64,000 nucleotides of DNA from Terriglobus tenax (GCF_025685395.1 NZ_JAGSYA010000004.1:2790001-2854000), one strand, 5' to 3'; counted from the stretch's first letter, positions 9,187 to 18,726 are shown. Numbers and translations are program-made. Notes: a model not told the origin generated them from the sequence alone.

Positions 9187-9342
9187 ATGTCACGTTTGTA
9201 TGATCTGGTGTTGAGAGCATCCTCGTTCGTGGTGCTCTTTGGTGTTTCCAGCTTAGGGTTTGCGATTGCGGTAGCTGTAACGACATGGATTCTGCGGCCT
9301 GTCCTTACGGCCCGGTATCGCGACCTGATCCGCCTGAAATAG
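9187..9342 (+). CDS. Small single-span membrane protein, 51 residues
   Basis: ATG at 9187 is preceded by AAGGAG at an ideal seven-base distance and opens a 51-codon frame, MSRLYDLVLR..., with one hydrophobic span (about residues 12-38, SSFVVLFGVSSLGFAIAVAV) flanked by Arg and Lys on both sides. The C-terminal tail is basic (TARYRDLIRLK). It lies between the divergent kinase gene and the Old Yellow Enzyme gene and is followed within two bases by a strong hairpin. No family is recognised. Start, ribosome site and terminator together argue it is real. A role at the membrane near the sensor kinases is only a guess. Confidence 0.6.
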   Translation: MSRLYDLVLRASSFVVLFGVSSLGFAIAVAVTTWILRPVLTARYRDLIRLK

Positions 9343-9343
9343 A

Positions 9344-9366
9344 GGCCCGGAGAGAGACTCCGGGCC
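9344..9366. terminator. Hairpin between the small membrane protein gene and the Old Yellow Enzyme gene
   Basis: GGCCCGGAG-AGAGA-CTCCGGGCC, a perfect nine-base stem two bases after the small gene's stop. There is no T-run on the plus side; on the minus side it is followed by TCTATTTC. It probably ends transcription from both convergent genes. Confidence 0.6.
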
Positions 9367-9402
9367 GAAGCAGACGAGGTGTGGATTATGTCTGGCAGGT
9401 TT

Positions 9403-10557
9403 CTACTCAAGTGTGCTGCTGGAAACGAAGGGGAGGCGCGGCGGTTTGTGGCCTGCTGCCGCGCGGACATATTGCACCGGCCATGAAATGTCATGGCGCA
9501 GCTGCTGCGCCGCGTGCAGGGGCCAGTAGGGATCGCGAAGAAGCTCACGTGCCAGAAGGACGAGGTCGGCCTGTCCGCTGCGGATGATCTGGTCCGCCTG
9601 CTCGGGAGAGGTGATCATGCCCACGGCACCGGTACGAATCTCCGCTGTGCGACGAACCTGTTCGGCAAAGATGGTCTGGTAGCCGGGGCCGACCGGGATG
9701 GTGGATTTGGCGACGTTGCCGCCGGTGCTGACATCGATAAGGTCAACGCCCGCGTTCTTCAACAGGGGAATCAACTGCAGGCTTTCGGCGACGGTCCAGC
9801 CGAAGCCGTCCGGGTGCGGCTGGCCGTCGAACTCAAGCCAGTCGGTGGCAGAGATGCGAACGAAGAGAGGAAGCGATACCGGCCATACGTCGCGGACCTG
9901 CGCGATGGTTTCCAGAAGGAAGCGTGCGCGGTTTTCAAAGCTGCCGCCGTACTCGTCGTCGCGCGTGTTGCTGAGCGGCGAGAGGAACTGGTGGAAGAGA
10001 TAGCCATGGGCCGCGTGCACTTCAAGGACGTCGAAGCCTGCCTGAACGGCGCGGAGTGTGGCTGCGCGGAAGTCCTGCTGCAGGCGGAGGATTTCGCTTT
10101 TGCTGAGGCTGTGCGGAACGGCGTGATGCTCACTGAAGGCGATAGGGGAGGCACCGAGGATGTTGGTCCAGCCGCCTTCTTCTTCGGGGATGAGGCGGGT
10201 TTCTTCCCAGGGCGGAGACATGCTTGCCTTGCGTCCGGCGTGGCCAAGCTGAATGCCCGCGGCCGAGCCCTGCTGATGCAGGAAGTTGACGATGCGCTGC
10301 AGGCCTGGGATATGGCCGTCTGACCAGAGGCCGAGGTCGCCGGGGGAGATGCGGCCTTCGGGAGAGACAGAGGTTGCTTCCGTGAGGATGAGGCCGGCGC
10401 CGCCGATGGCACGGGAGCCCAGGTGCACGAAGTGCCAGTCATCTGCCAGGCCGTTTGTGGCCGAGTACTGACACATGGGTGAAACAGCGATGCGGTTGAG
10501 AAGCGTGAGTTCGCGAAGCTGAAGCGGGCTGAATAACCCGAGCGATGGATGGTGCAT
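9403..10557 (-). CDS. Old Yellow Enzyme family NADPH:flavin oxidoreductase, YqjM/NamA class
   Basis: 384 residues from ATG 10557 (GGAGG just upstream). It is a FMN-binding TIM barrel of the thermophilic-like OYE class: the SPMCQYSA motif holds the class-typical active-site Cys, GIQLGHAGRKAS the Gln/His pocket, HAAHGYLFHQFLSPLSN the substrate-binding His pair, and GAVGMI with LARELLRDP the phosphate-binding end. These cytosolic enzymes reduce C=C bonds of enones and quinones or N-oxides with NADPH. The protein is close to full length for the class. It is encoded upstream of an alpha/beta hydrolase on the same strand, but that gene has its own terminator, so co-transcription is uncertain. Confidence 0.93.
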   Translation of the reverse strand: MHHPSLGLFSPLQLRELTLLNRIAVSPMCQYSATNGLADDWHFVHLGSRAIGGAGLILTEATSVSPEGRISPGDLGLWSDGHIPGLQRIVNFLHQQGSAAGIQLGHAGRKASMSPPWEETRLIPEEEGGWTNILGASPIAFSEHHAVPHSLSKSEILRLQQDFRAATLRAVQAGFDVLEVHAAHGYLFHQFLSPLSNTRDDEYGGSFENRARFLLETIAQVRDVWPVSLPLFVRISATDWLEFDGQPHPDGFGWTVAESLQLIPLLKNAGVDLIDVSTGGNVAKSTIPVGPGYQTIFAEQVRRTAEIRTGAVGMITSPEQADQIIRSGQADLVLLARELLRDPYWPLHAAQQLRHDISWPVQYVRAAAGHKPPRLPFVSSSTLE

Positions 10558-10651
10558 GATGCCTCCGTTTGTACGTTCGACAAACAACGGGCTGCGCGCT
10601 TCCCTCGATCGAGTCTTTCGAAGTCCCCTGCATCGGAGAAGTGGAACGTGG

Positions 10652-10689
10652 GAAAAGAATGGGAGAGAGACGGGCAGCGTCTCTCTCCC
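10652..10689 (-). terminator. Rho-independent terminator of the alpha/beta hydrolase gene
   Basis: GGGAGAGAGACG-GGCAG-CGTCTCTCTCCC, a 12-base perfect stem. Read on the minus strand it is followed by ATTCTTTTCCC. It lies 12 bp after the hydrolase stop. Confidence 0.85.
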
Positions 10690-10700
10690 ACCGTGTGAGG

Positions 10701-11522
10701 CTACGAGCGGAAGAACTCGAGGAGGTCCTTGTTGATGACATCGGCGTTGGCCACAGGCATGGCGTGCGAGAAGCCCTTGTAGGTGACGAGCTTTGCTCCC
10801 TTGATGAGCTTGGCGGTCTTCTCTCCGGATGCCTTGAAGGGGACCACCTGATCGTCTTCACTGTGCAGGACCAGAGCGGGAATATCGATGCGTGCGAGGT
10901 CTTCGTGGAAATCGGTCTCAGAGAACTGTTTTACGCAATCGTACTGGCCCTTGATGCTGCCGGCCATGCCGAGCGCCCAGAAACTGTCGCGTTGGCCCTG
11001 GGTGGGTTTGCCGCCGGAGGCGTCATGCGCGAAGAAGGTTGTAGGGAAGTCAACATAGAACTGCGAGCGGTCTGTCATGACGGCTTTGCGGATGCCATCG
11101 AGAGCTTCAAGGGAAACGCCGTAGGGATTGGACTCGGACTTGAGCATGAGCGGGGGAACCGCGCTGACGAGGGCGATCTTTGCGACCCGGCTGGAGCCAT
11201 GGCGGCCGATGTAGTGGGCAACCTCTCCGCCGCCGGTGGAGTGGCCTACGAGGATAGCGTCCTTGAGGTCGAGCTTTTCAATCAGCTGTGCCAGGTCGTC
11301 GGCGTAGGTGTCCATATCATTGCCGTCCCAGGTCTGTTCGGAGCGGCCGTGGCCACGGCGGTCGTGGGCGATGACGCGATAGCCCAGCTGACCGAAGAAC
11401 AACATCTGCGGGTCCCAGGCGTCGGAGCTGAGAGGCCATCCGTGTGAGAAGACAATCGGCTGACCCTTGCCCCAGTCCTTGTAGTAGATCTCAACACCGT
11501 CTTTAGTCGTGAAGTTGCTCAT
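10701..11522 (-). CDS. Alpha/beta hydrolase, non-heme chloroperoxidase (perhydrolase) type
   Basis: 273 residues from ATG 11522, which follows AAGGAGGAACG. The oxyanion-hole strand VFSHGWPL, the nucleophile elbow GHSTGG, the acid in HSEDDQVVP and the base in GFSHAM give a complete Ser-Asp-His triad. The HDRRGHGRS segment and overall length match cofactor-free haloperoxidases such as bromoperoxidase and arylesterase. There is no signal peptide, so it is cytosolic. The natural substrate is probably an ester or a simple acid/peroxide, but the family is broad. It lies divergent from the cNMP-binding oxidoreductase, sharing a 245 bp promoter gap. Confidence 0.9.
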   Translation of the reverse strand: MSNFTTKDGVEIYYKDWGKGQPIVFSHGWPLSSDAWDPQMLFFGQLGYRVIAHDRRGHGRSEQTWDGNDMDTYADDLAQLIEKLDLKDAILVGHSTGGGEVAHYIGRHGSSRVAKIALVSAVPPLMLKSESNPYGVSLEALDGIRKAVMTDRSQFYVDFPTTFFAHDASGGKPTQGQRDSFWALGMAGSIKGQYDCVKQFSETDFHEDLARIDIPALVLHSEDDQVVPFKASGEKTAKLIKGAKLVTYKGFSHAMPVANADVINKDLLEFFRS

Positions 11523-11767
11523 CGTTCCTCCTTGCGCTGTGTGCGCGGTTGCGGCCACTTGTCGATGGCAACGCACAGGATCAGCATCGTCCTTCCGCAA
11601 TGGATGCGCCATCCACTTTGGTAGGTGTGCCGCCTCGCTCTTTTGGGTGTATGGTGGCCTGCCCGGACGGGGTTACCCGAAGGAGTAGCAACGGCCACGC
11701 CCGTTTGTGTGTGTGTGGATAGCGTGGGAAGGCGCACACTGCAGAGGAGCGGAAGAGGGGATTCACA

Positions 11768-13447
11768 ATGGCGCCAAAGACATATCTGCCGGCAGATGAA
11801 GATGCGTACAGCAGGCGGGAACTGGTTTTTCCGAGTCTTACGGCGGAGCAGGTGGAACGCAGCCTGCCCTATGGAGAGATATGCCACTTCAAAGCCGGTG
11901 AGACTATTTACGAACGCGGGACGCGCGATGTGCAACTGATGATTGTGCTGAGCGGCAGCGTGCTGATGGTGGGACCGAGTCCGAGCGGCGGCGGCGAAAA
12001 CATCATCACCATTCACCAGGCAGGGGAGTTTACAGGGGAGCTGGATCTTTTTACCCAGCGCGAGGCCCTGGTGAGCGCGCGTGCAGCGACGGATACAAAG
12101 CTTCTGCGCATCGGGCGGCGGCGGTTCCGCGAGTATGTTGCGGCGGAGACCGATATTTCTGACCTGATTATGCGTGCCGCCATTCTTCGCCGTCTGGGGC
12201 TGGTGCAGCACAAGCAGGTGGGTGCGCTGGTTCTTGGACCGGGGCGTGCGACGAATACGCTGCGGCTGGAACAGTTCTTTTCCCGCAACGGGTATCCGTA
12301 CCTGCTGAAGGATACAGAGACGGATGGTGACGCGGAGTTGCTTGCGGGAACGTTCAACCTGACGCTGGCGGAACTGCCGGTGGTGATTTCCGGAACATGC
12401 GTGTATCGCAATCCTGATATTGCTGTGCTGGCGGATGCGCTCGGCATCAGCGAAGAGGTGAATGAGGGCGATGTTTTTGATGTCGCGGTGGTAGGTGCCG
12501 GACCGGCGGGGCTTGCGGCGTCTGTCTACGCAGCCTCAGAGGGGCTGAGCACCGTGGTGATTGAAGGCAACGCTCCCGGAGGACAGGCGGGGACGAGTTC
12601 GCGCATTGAGAACTATCTTGGTTTTCCTTCGGGGATCTCCGGGCTGGAGCTTGCGACGCGCGCGCAGACACAGGCGCAGAAGTTTGGTGCGCGGCTGCTG
12701 ATTTCGCGGAATGTTGCAGGGGTTGACTGTTCGTCGCATCCGTTCCGGTTGACGCTGGAAGGCGGCAAGACGCTGCAGGCTCGTTCGGTTGTTGTGGCCA
12801 CGGGCGCTCGCTATAGGAAGCTGAATGTTTCCAATTACAGCCGGTTCGAGATGGATGGTCTTCACTACTCGGCGACGGCGATTGAGGCACGGCTGTGCTC
12901 CGGCGAAGAGGTGATTGTGGTGGGCGGCGGTAACTCCGCGGGACAGGCAGCGATGTATCTGTCAGGGTATGCGAAGCATGTGCACATCCTGATTCGGGGT
13001 GCCGAGCTTGCGTCGACGATGTCAGACTACCTGGTGCAGCGGATTGATTCGAGTATGCACATCACGTTGCATCCGCAGTGCGAGATAACGGAGCTTGCCG
13101 GGGAAGAGCATCTGCGCGAGGTGACGTGGACCAACAGGAGCACCGGTGAGAAGACGACGCTGCCTGTGGCTAATGTGTTTGTAATGATTGGCGCCGACCC
13201 CTGCACGGAGTGGCTGGATGGCTGCGTGCAGCTGGATGAGAAGGGGTTTGTTGTGACCGGGCCGCACTGCGGGCAGGTTGATAGCGGCCGATACCGGTCT
13301 TCGATGGCGGGTATTTTTGCCGTGGGCGATGTGCGGTCAGGATCGGTGAAGCGTGTGGCTTCGGGCGTAGGTGAGGGATCGGTGGTGGTGGCCGACATCC
13401 ATCAGTATCTGAAGGAGCTGCAGGAAGCGGTTGTTCCGGCAGGCTGA
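11768..13447 (+). CDS. Cyclic-nucleotide-binding / thioredoxin-like / thioredoxin-reductase-like fusion, without redox cysteines
   Basis: 559 residues. Residues about 20-140 form a cNMP-binding (Crp-like) domain with FKAGETIYERG and EFTGELDLFT. About 150-230 is a short glutaredoxin/thioredoxin-like unit (LEQFFSRNGYPYLLKD, LPVVISG). The rest is a TrxB-type flavoprotein with GAGPAG (243-248), GGQAGTSSRIENYLGFP, ATGARYRKL, the NADPH site GGGNSAGQAA (386-395) and the FAD end GIFAVGDVRSG. The Cys-x-x-Cys expected between the NADPH motifs of thioredoxin reductases is absent (HYSATAIEARLC), and the thioredoxin-like unit has no CxxC. It is therefore likely a ferredoxin/quinone-type NADPH reductase gated by a nucleotide or anion signal. 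It stops 7 bp from the convergent response regulator. Confidence 0.88.
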   Translation: MAPKTYLPADEDAYSRRELVFPSLTAEQVERSLPYGEICHFKAGETIYERGTRDVQLMIVLSGSVLMVGPSPSGGGENIITIHQAGEFTGELDLFTQREALVSARAATDTKLLRIGRRRFREYVAAETDISDLIMRAAILRRLGLVQHKQVGALVLGPGRATNTLRLEQFFSRNGYPYLLKDTETDGDAELLAGTFNLTLAELPVVISGTCVYRNPDIAVLADALGISEEVNEGDVFDVAVVGAGPAGLAASVYAASEGLSTVVIEGNAPGGQAGTSSRIENYLGFPSGISGLELATRAQTQAQKFGARLLISRNVAGVDCSSHPFRLTLEGGKTLQARSVVVATGARYRKLNVSNYSRFEMDGLHYSATAIEARLCSGEEVIVVGGGNSAGQAAMYLSGYAKHVHILIRGAELASTMSDYLVQRIDSSMHITLHPQCEITELAGEEHLREVTWTNRSTGEKTTLPVANVFVMIGADPCTEWLDGCVQLDEKGFVVTGPHCGQVDSGRYRSSMAGIFAVGDVRSGSVKRVASGVGEGSVVVADIHQYLKELQEAVVPAG

Positions 13448-13454
13448 CGGCTGG

Positions 13455-14093
13455 TTACTGCAGATCGAGAAAGCCGCGGCGGATGGCGATGGTCACGGCA
13501 TGGGTGCGATCGTTAGCTGCCAGCTTGGAGAGGATGCTCTTCATGTGCGCCTTGACGGTGTCTTCGCTGATGGAGAGCTTGTCGGCGATCATCTTGTTGG
13601 CGTTGCCGGCGGCTACCTGTTGCAGGACCTGGATCTCTCGAGCGGTCAGGGTGTCGTCGGCGGCGTGTTCGGCCATTTCGGCGGCAATCTCCGGAGGGAT
13701 GCGCCGATGGCCGGCGTGCACGGCACGGATGGTATCGAGCATGTACATGCGCAGCATGCTTTTCAGCAGGTAGCCGGAGGCTCCGGCCTTGATGGCACGT
13801 AGTGCCTGCACGTCGCCTTTGTAGGTGGTGAGGACGATCATGCGGGCGTTGGGGAAGCTTTCGCGGATGAGGCCGATGGCTTCGAGCCCTGTGATGTCGG
13901 GGAGGCGCAGATCCATCAGCGTGATGTCCGGCTGATGCACGCGGAACAGTTCCACGGCTTCATGGCCGGTGGAGGCCTCGGCGATCAGGTGCATGTCGTG
14001 CTGAGTTGCCAGCATGGCACCAATTCCTTCGCGGAAGACCGGATGATCGTCGACGGTCATGATGCGGATTGGCTGGTCAGAGTTCTTATACAT
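13455..14093 (-). CDS. NarL/FixJ-type response regulator, paralogue of 1554-2186
   Basis: 212 residues. The receiver has D15/D16 and phospho-acceptor D61 in ITLMDLRLP, the T in VLTTYKG and the Lys in GYLLKSML. The LuxR HTH contains LTAREIQVLQQVAAGNANKMIADKL and SEDTVKAHMKSILSKLAANDRTHA, nearly identical in the recognition helix to the other regulator in this window. No kinase gene is adjacent, so it probably takes phosphate from one of the propeller kinases at 2.5-9 kb or from elsewhere. It is divergent from the FAD monooxygenase gene, with a 290 bp gap rich in repeats. Confidence 0.93.
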   Translation of the reverse strand: MYKNSDQPIRIMTVDDHPVFREGIGAMLATQHDMHLIAEASTGHEAVELFRVHQPDITLMDLRLPDITGLEAIGLIRESFPNARMIVLTTYKGDVQALRAIKAGASGYLLKSMLRMYMLDTIRAVHAGHRRIPPEIAAEMAEHAADDTLTAREIQVLQQVAAGNANKMIADKLSISEDTVKAHMKSILSKLAANDRTHAVTIAIRRGFLDLQ

Positions 14094-14144
14094 CGGATGG
14101 ATTTCGCTGTCTTTCTAAAGTGCCATGGATTCCCGTGAATGACT

Positions 14145-14245
14145 CTACACTTTTGAGCGATGCGGACCCCGGATTCTGGTGCTTGTATTGTGCAGAACGG
14201 AAGGTGTAGCGGGAGTTTTGCCCGCGGTATCCCCCAAAAGTGTAG
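14145..14245. promoter_or_regulatory. Widely spaced inverted repeat in the divergent promoter region
   Basis: CTACACTTTTG (14145-14155) and its exact reverse complement CAAAAGTGTAG (14235-14245) lie 79 bp apart between the response regulator and the monooxygenase gene. A related GAAGGTGTAGC near 14199-14209 lies between them. The spacing suits a looping or cooperative regulator rather than a hairpin. Confidence 0.4.
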
Positions 14246-14383
14246 GCAAGGTCTGGCCCAGAGTGGGGCCGAAAGCGATGTTATGTGTGACGTAGCATGC
14301 AAGAAAAGGGGGATGCCGGATGTGCGGCAACCCATGGGGACTACTGGTTGAGTTCAGACCTCGAATCTTTAAAGGCAGCGCGA

Positions 14384-15508
14384 ATGGGTTCCAGAAAAGC
14401 GATTGTTGTGGGTGGTTCCGTCGGTGGGTTGTTTGTGGGCGGTCTGTTGCGCCGTGCCGGGTGGGAGATTGCGATCTATGAACGGTCGCCGACGGGGCTG
14501 GCAGGAAAGGGCGCCGGCCTGGTTCCACAGCAGGAGGTTGCCGAGATTCTGCGCGAGATTCAACGGCCGGATGTGTTGCGGACGGGCGTCGTCGCGGAGG
14601 AACGCATCTTCCTGGAACGGTCAGGGCAGGTGATTGGAGCTCTGAAGACACCGCAGGCACAGATCTCCTGGGATTTATTATTTACAGCCTTTCGCAGCGA
14701 GGTGCCGGACGCGTGCTATCACCTGGGCAAGCCGGTTGTGCGTGTGGAGACGGATGAGGAACAGGCGCGCGTGGTGTTTGCGGATGGATCAGAGGATATC
14801 GCCGACCTGGTGATCGGGGCCGATGGGATTGGCTCGGTGGTGCGGCAAGCGGTGGCGCCTGGTACGGAGCCAAGGTATGCCGGCTATGCCGCGTATCGCG
14901 GACTGGCGCCGGAGACGCAGTTGCCGGAGCAGAGCGCAGAGCTGGTGTCAGAGCGGTTTACGTTTTATAACGGACCGCGGTCGCAGTATCTTGGCTACCT
15001 GGTTGCGGGGGCCGATGGCAGCACGCGCGCGGGCGAGCGGCGTTACAACTGGGTGTGGTACCGGGTGCTGACAGAGCAGAGGCTGGCGGAGGCGTTGACT
15101 TCGGATGCAGGAGAGCGCCGGCAGTTCTCGGCTCCGGCGGGTGGCTTGTCGACGGCGACGAAGCAGGAGTTGCACAAGGCGGCGAAGGAGCTGCTGCCGC
15201 CGGTGTTGGGCGAGATTCTGTTGCGGGAAGAGCGGCCGTTTCTGCAGGCGATTTTCGATTATGAGGCGCCGCGGATGCGGCACGGCCGCATTGTGCTGCT
15301 GGGCGATGCCGCATATGTTGTGCGGCCGCATACGGCCATGGGCATCTCAAAGGCAGCGGGCGATGCCATGACGTTGCGCGATGTGCTGATTGAGGAGCCC
15401 ACCCTGGATGCCGCGTTGCAGAGCTATGAAGAACGTCGCATGGCCGCGGGCTCGGCGATTGCCGCGTATGGACAAAGGCTGGGCGCGGAGCTTGGGATGC
15501 ACGACTAA
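14384..15508 (+). CDS. FAD-dependent monooxygenase (PHBH-fold aromatic hydroxylase type)
   Basis: 374 residues from ATG 14384 (MGSRKAIVVGGSVGGL). The Rossmann motif GGSVGGLFVGGLLRRAGW binds the FAD ADP moiety, IGADGIGS is the DG motif, and LLGDAAYVVRPHTAMGISKAAGDA is the GD motif plus ribityl-binding loop. The sequence style (GGSxGGL start, AYRGLAPE, YLVAGADG) resembles 2,6-dihydroxypyridine 3-hydroxylase-like members, so an N-heterocyclic or phenolic substrate is plausible. It is cytosolic. An upstream in-frame ATG at 14297 would add 29 unlike residues. The gene ends at a strong terminator. Confidence 0.88.
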   Translation: MGSRKAIVVGGSVGGLFVGGLLRRAGWEIAIYERSPTGLAGKGAGLVPQQEVAEILREIQRPDVLRTGVVAEERIFLERSGQVIGALKTPQAQISWDLLFTAFRSEVPDACYHLGKPVVRVETDEEQARVVFADGSEDIADLVIGADGIGSVVRQAVAPGTEPRYAGYAAYRGLAPETQLPEQSAELVSERFTFYNGPRSQYLGYLVAGADGSTRAGERRYNWVWYRVLTEQRLAEALTSDAGERRQFSAPAGGLSTATKQELHKAAKELLPPVLGEILLREERPFLQAIFDYEAPRMRHGRIVLLGDAAYVVRPHTAMGISKAAGDAMTLRDVLIEEPTLDAALQSYEERRMAAGSAIAAYGQRLGAELGMHD

Positions 15509-15540
15509 GAGAAGGTGACGTCGTTGCAAGGAGTGCCGCG

Positions 15541-15568
15541 CGGCTCACTCTCTTGAGTGAGCCGTTTT
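15541..15568 (+). terminator. Rho-independent terminator of the FAD monooxygenase gene
   Basis: CGGCTCACTC-TCTT-GAGTGAGCCG followed by TTTT: a perfect ten-base stem. It also rules out the GTG at 15557 as the start of the next gene. Confidence 0.9.
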
Positions 15569-15649
15569 GCCCTCGAAGCAGTCTGTTCGTTCTTTGTGTT
15601 TCACGCGATGCTGAGGACAATGCAAGTCCTGTCAAGCGGAGGCATCGCT

Positions 15650-17065
15650 GTGAAGCGGTTCGATACCCAGATCTGTGTGTGGATAGTCCGGTGCATTGTT
15701 GCCGGCTTTATGGCGGTGCTGTGTTCCCGCGGCGCGCTGGCGCAGTATGCGCGTTACCCAACGATCTCCGGTGAGGCGCGTTCGATTGAGACCTCGTCGA
15801 TGCCGCGGTGGGCGATGATGGATTTTTCGCTGCGTTCGAGAACCGAAGGGCAGACGGCTGTGAACCAGGACCGGGATAAGTCTGCGGTGTATGACCTGAC
15901 GCGCGTGCGCGTGGGACTCCGGGTGGAGCCGGCGCAATGGCTGAACCTGTATGTGCAGGCACAGGATGCCCATGCGCTTGGCCTGGCGAAGGAACAGACG
16001 GCAGGCAATATGAAAGACACCTTCGATCTGCGGCAGGCGCTTGTGTCTTTGCGTAGCGGCAGAATGCAGCTGATGGTGGGTCGCCAGCCACTTCGGTTTG
16101 CCGATGAACGGCTTGTGGGTATCAGCGACTGGACGAATGTGAGCCGTACGTTTGATGGCATCGTGTTCCGCACGGAGGGTGATACGCGCCTGACGTTGTT
16201 CAGCTCGTCGGTGGTGAATATCTCGCCGGAGAGCTTTGACCGGTCAGCTGCGGGCCTGCACTTTCATGGCGCGCTGGTATCGATTGACAAGGCTGTTCCG
16301 AAGACGGCGATTGAGCCGTTTGTGTTTGTGAAGACTTTCTCCGGGGTGAAGAGTCCGCTGCAGAAGTCCAGCCAGGAGACGGAGGCGACCTTCGGAGCGT
16401 TTGTCGCGGGGAACCTGCCGGGGCGCTTTTTCTATCGCGTTACGGGAGCGTTGCAGAGAGGCAGCTATGCCGGGCAGAGCATTGATGCAGGCGGCCTGAT
16501 TGTGCGTGCCGGATACACCATGGAAAAGGTGCGATGGAAGCCGGAGTCAAGCCTTGAGTATGACTATGCGACGGGCGATGACGGTTCGGACCCGACGAAA
16601 CGAAAGACTTTTGACCAGCTTTATCCGAGTAACCACAATGCGTTTGGACTGACGGATATTTTTGGCTGGCAGAACATGAAGCAGCGGCGCGTGGGCGTTA
16701 CGGTTGCTCCCAGGAAGGGACTGACGGTCACGGCGGAAGCCGAGTCGCTGCACCTGGCGACGGTGCGCGATGGGGTGTACAGCGGTGGTGGCGGCGTGCT
16801 GGCGGCCCCGGGAACGAAGGGTTTTCTCTCGGATGATCTTGGAACGGGATTTGATGTGTATGCGAAGTACATTACGGGCAACTTCGTGACCAACATTGGC
16901 GTGGGCCATTATTCGCCGGGAGCAGCGGTGAAGGATACGGATGCGGGCGTGCCGCAGACGATTGCGTTTCTCTCGTTTACATATCGCTTCCGGCTGCATA
17001 GCGGCGATAAAGGCATGAAGGCGAACCATCATCATCTGCCGGTGGGCGAGTCAAACGATCGCTAA
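15650..17065 (+). CDS. Alginate-export family outer-membrane porin
   Basis: About 471 residues. The start is taken as GTG 15650 because GGAGG lies seven bases upstream and the product then begins with a clean signal peptide (KRFDTQICVWIVRCIVAGFMAVLCSRGALA, cut before QYARYP). Upstream codons run into the preceding terminator. The mature part is an alternating amphipathic beta barrel with DLTRVRVGLRVEP, YVQAQDAHALG, VGRQPLRFADERLVG and AFGLTDIFGWQNM, typical of the alginate_exp family (AlgE-like). It probably exports or imports an anionic polymer or small solute through the outer membrane. No exopolysaccharide genes are adjacent, so the substrate is unknown. Confidence 0.82.
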   Translation: MKRFDTQICVWIVRCIVAGFMAVLCSRGALAQYARYPTISGEARSIETSSMPRWAMMDFSLRSRTEGQTAVNQDRDKSAVYDLTRVRVGLRVEPAQWLNLYVQAQDAHALGLAKEQTAGNMKDTFDLRQALVSLRSGRMQLMVGRQPLRFADERLVGISDWTNVSRTFDGIVFRTEGDTRLTLFSSSVVNISPESFDRSAAGLHFHGALVSIDKAVPKTAIEPFVFVKTFSGVKSPLQKSSQETEATFGAFVAGNLPGRFFYRVTGALQRGSYAGQSIDAGGLIVRAGYTMEKVRWKPESSLEYDYATGDDGSDPTKRKTFDQLYPSNHNAFGLTDIFGWQNMKQRRVGVTVAPRKGLTVTAEAESLHLATVRDGVYSGGGGVLAAPGTKGFLSDDLGTGFDVYAKYITGNFVTNIGVGHYSPGAAVKDTDAGVPQTIAFLSFTYRFRLHSGDKGMKANHHHLPVGESNDR

Positions 17066-17070
17066 CAACC

Positions 17071-17126
17071 TTCCCCTATAGAGGGAGCGATACCGCCCCC
17101 GGTGGGAGCTTACCGGAGTCCGGGTA
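17071..17126. promoter_or_regulatory. Cluster of three C/G dyads upstream of the sigma-54 activator gene
   Basis: TTCCCC-TATAGA-GGGAG (17071-17087), TACCGCCCCC-GGTGGGA (17091-17107) and TACCGG-AGT-CCGGGTA (17111-17126) stand in tandem, 70-130 bp before the start of the next gene. The last is a clean inverted repeat. They fit a cooperative operator array; the binding protein is unknown. Confidence 0.4.
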
Positions 17127-17198
17127 TCTACCTAAGATCAGATCGTGCCATAGAGTTCTGGAGAACTGGCAAACGTTCACGATTCGATGGAGACCAGC

Positions 17199-18206
<1,008 letters not shown>

Positions 18207-18227
18207 CCCGCTTTCGAGTAAAAGAAG

Positions 18228-18270
18228 ACGGCCGGAACTCTACGATGCTGCCATGTAGAGTTCCGGCCGT
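18228..18270. terminator. Bidirectional terminator between convergent genes
   Basis: ACGGCCGGAACTCTAC pairs perfectly with GTAGAGTTCCGGCCGT across an 11-base loop, a 16-base stem. The minus side continues CTTCTTTTAC and the plus side TGCTGTTT. It lies between the activator and the small secreted protein gene. Confidence 0.9.
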
Positions 18271-18276
18271 TGCTGT

Positions 18277-18636
18277 TTAGCGAGCGGCTTTGGCGGTTGC
18301 TTTTCCCGCGTCTTTGACGGCGACAGCGGTCTTTTCTCCGGCCGTCTCGGTGTAGCGCACAATGACACGCGAGCCTTCCTTGGTGCCGAGCCACGTATCG
18401 GCGGGGACCTGTGCTGTCTTCTTGCCGGCCTTGATCGCCGTGTGGTCGGTGTACTTGATGGTGCGCTCCGTGCCATCTGCGGTCTTGATGGTGACGACTT
18501 TGGCCGTATGGTCAACGTGCTTGACCACGCCGCGGACCGCGTGCACCAGGTCCTCCTCTGCGTGGGCTGTGTAGCTGAGCCCAAGGGTGAGGGCGAGGGC
18601 AACGGTAATCTTCTGCAACGATGCAATGCGTGACAT
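18277..18636 (-). CDS. Small secreted protein of unknown function
   Basis: 119 residues from ATG 18636, which has AAGGAG six bases upstream. A signal peptide (SLQKITVALALTLGLSYTAHA) is followed by a Lys/Thr-rich domain: VRGVVKHVDHTAKVVTIKTADGTERTIKYTDHTAI, a pattern like small periplasmic OB-fold proteins that bind metals or nucleic acids. The C-terminus is Ala/Lys-rich (KDAGKATAKAAR). No enzymatic motif is seen. It shares the upstream gap with the oxalate decarboxylase gene in divergent orientation. Confidence 0.75.
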   Translation of the reverse strand: MSRIASLQKITVALALTLGLSYTAHAEEDLVHAVRGVVKHVDHTAKVVTIKTADGTERTIKYTDHTAIKAGKKTAQVPADTWLGTKEGSRVIVRYTETAGEKTAVAVKDAGKATAKAAR

Positions 18637-18726
18637 GCTGATCTCCTTTTCCAGATGCGCGGACAAGACATCTCTTGATCTGGCAGAAGTCAAGGTAGCA
18701 AGGGCCGCTTCGTGCCGCCACTCTCC

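Noticed and set aside
15557-15649. N-terminal extension of the porin gene
   Set aside because: It starts within a terminator stem and has no ribosome site; the GTG at 15650 is better.
17166-17182. TGGCAAACGTTCACG as a sigma-54 promoter for the activator gene
   Set aside because: The GC at -12 is absent at the needed spacing.
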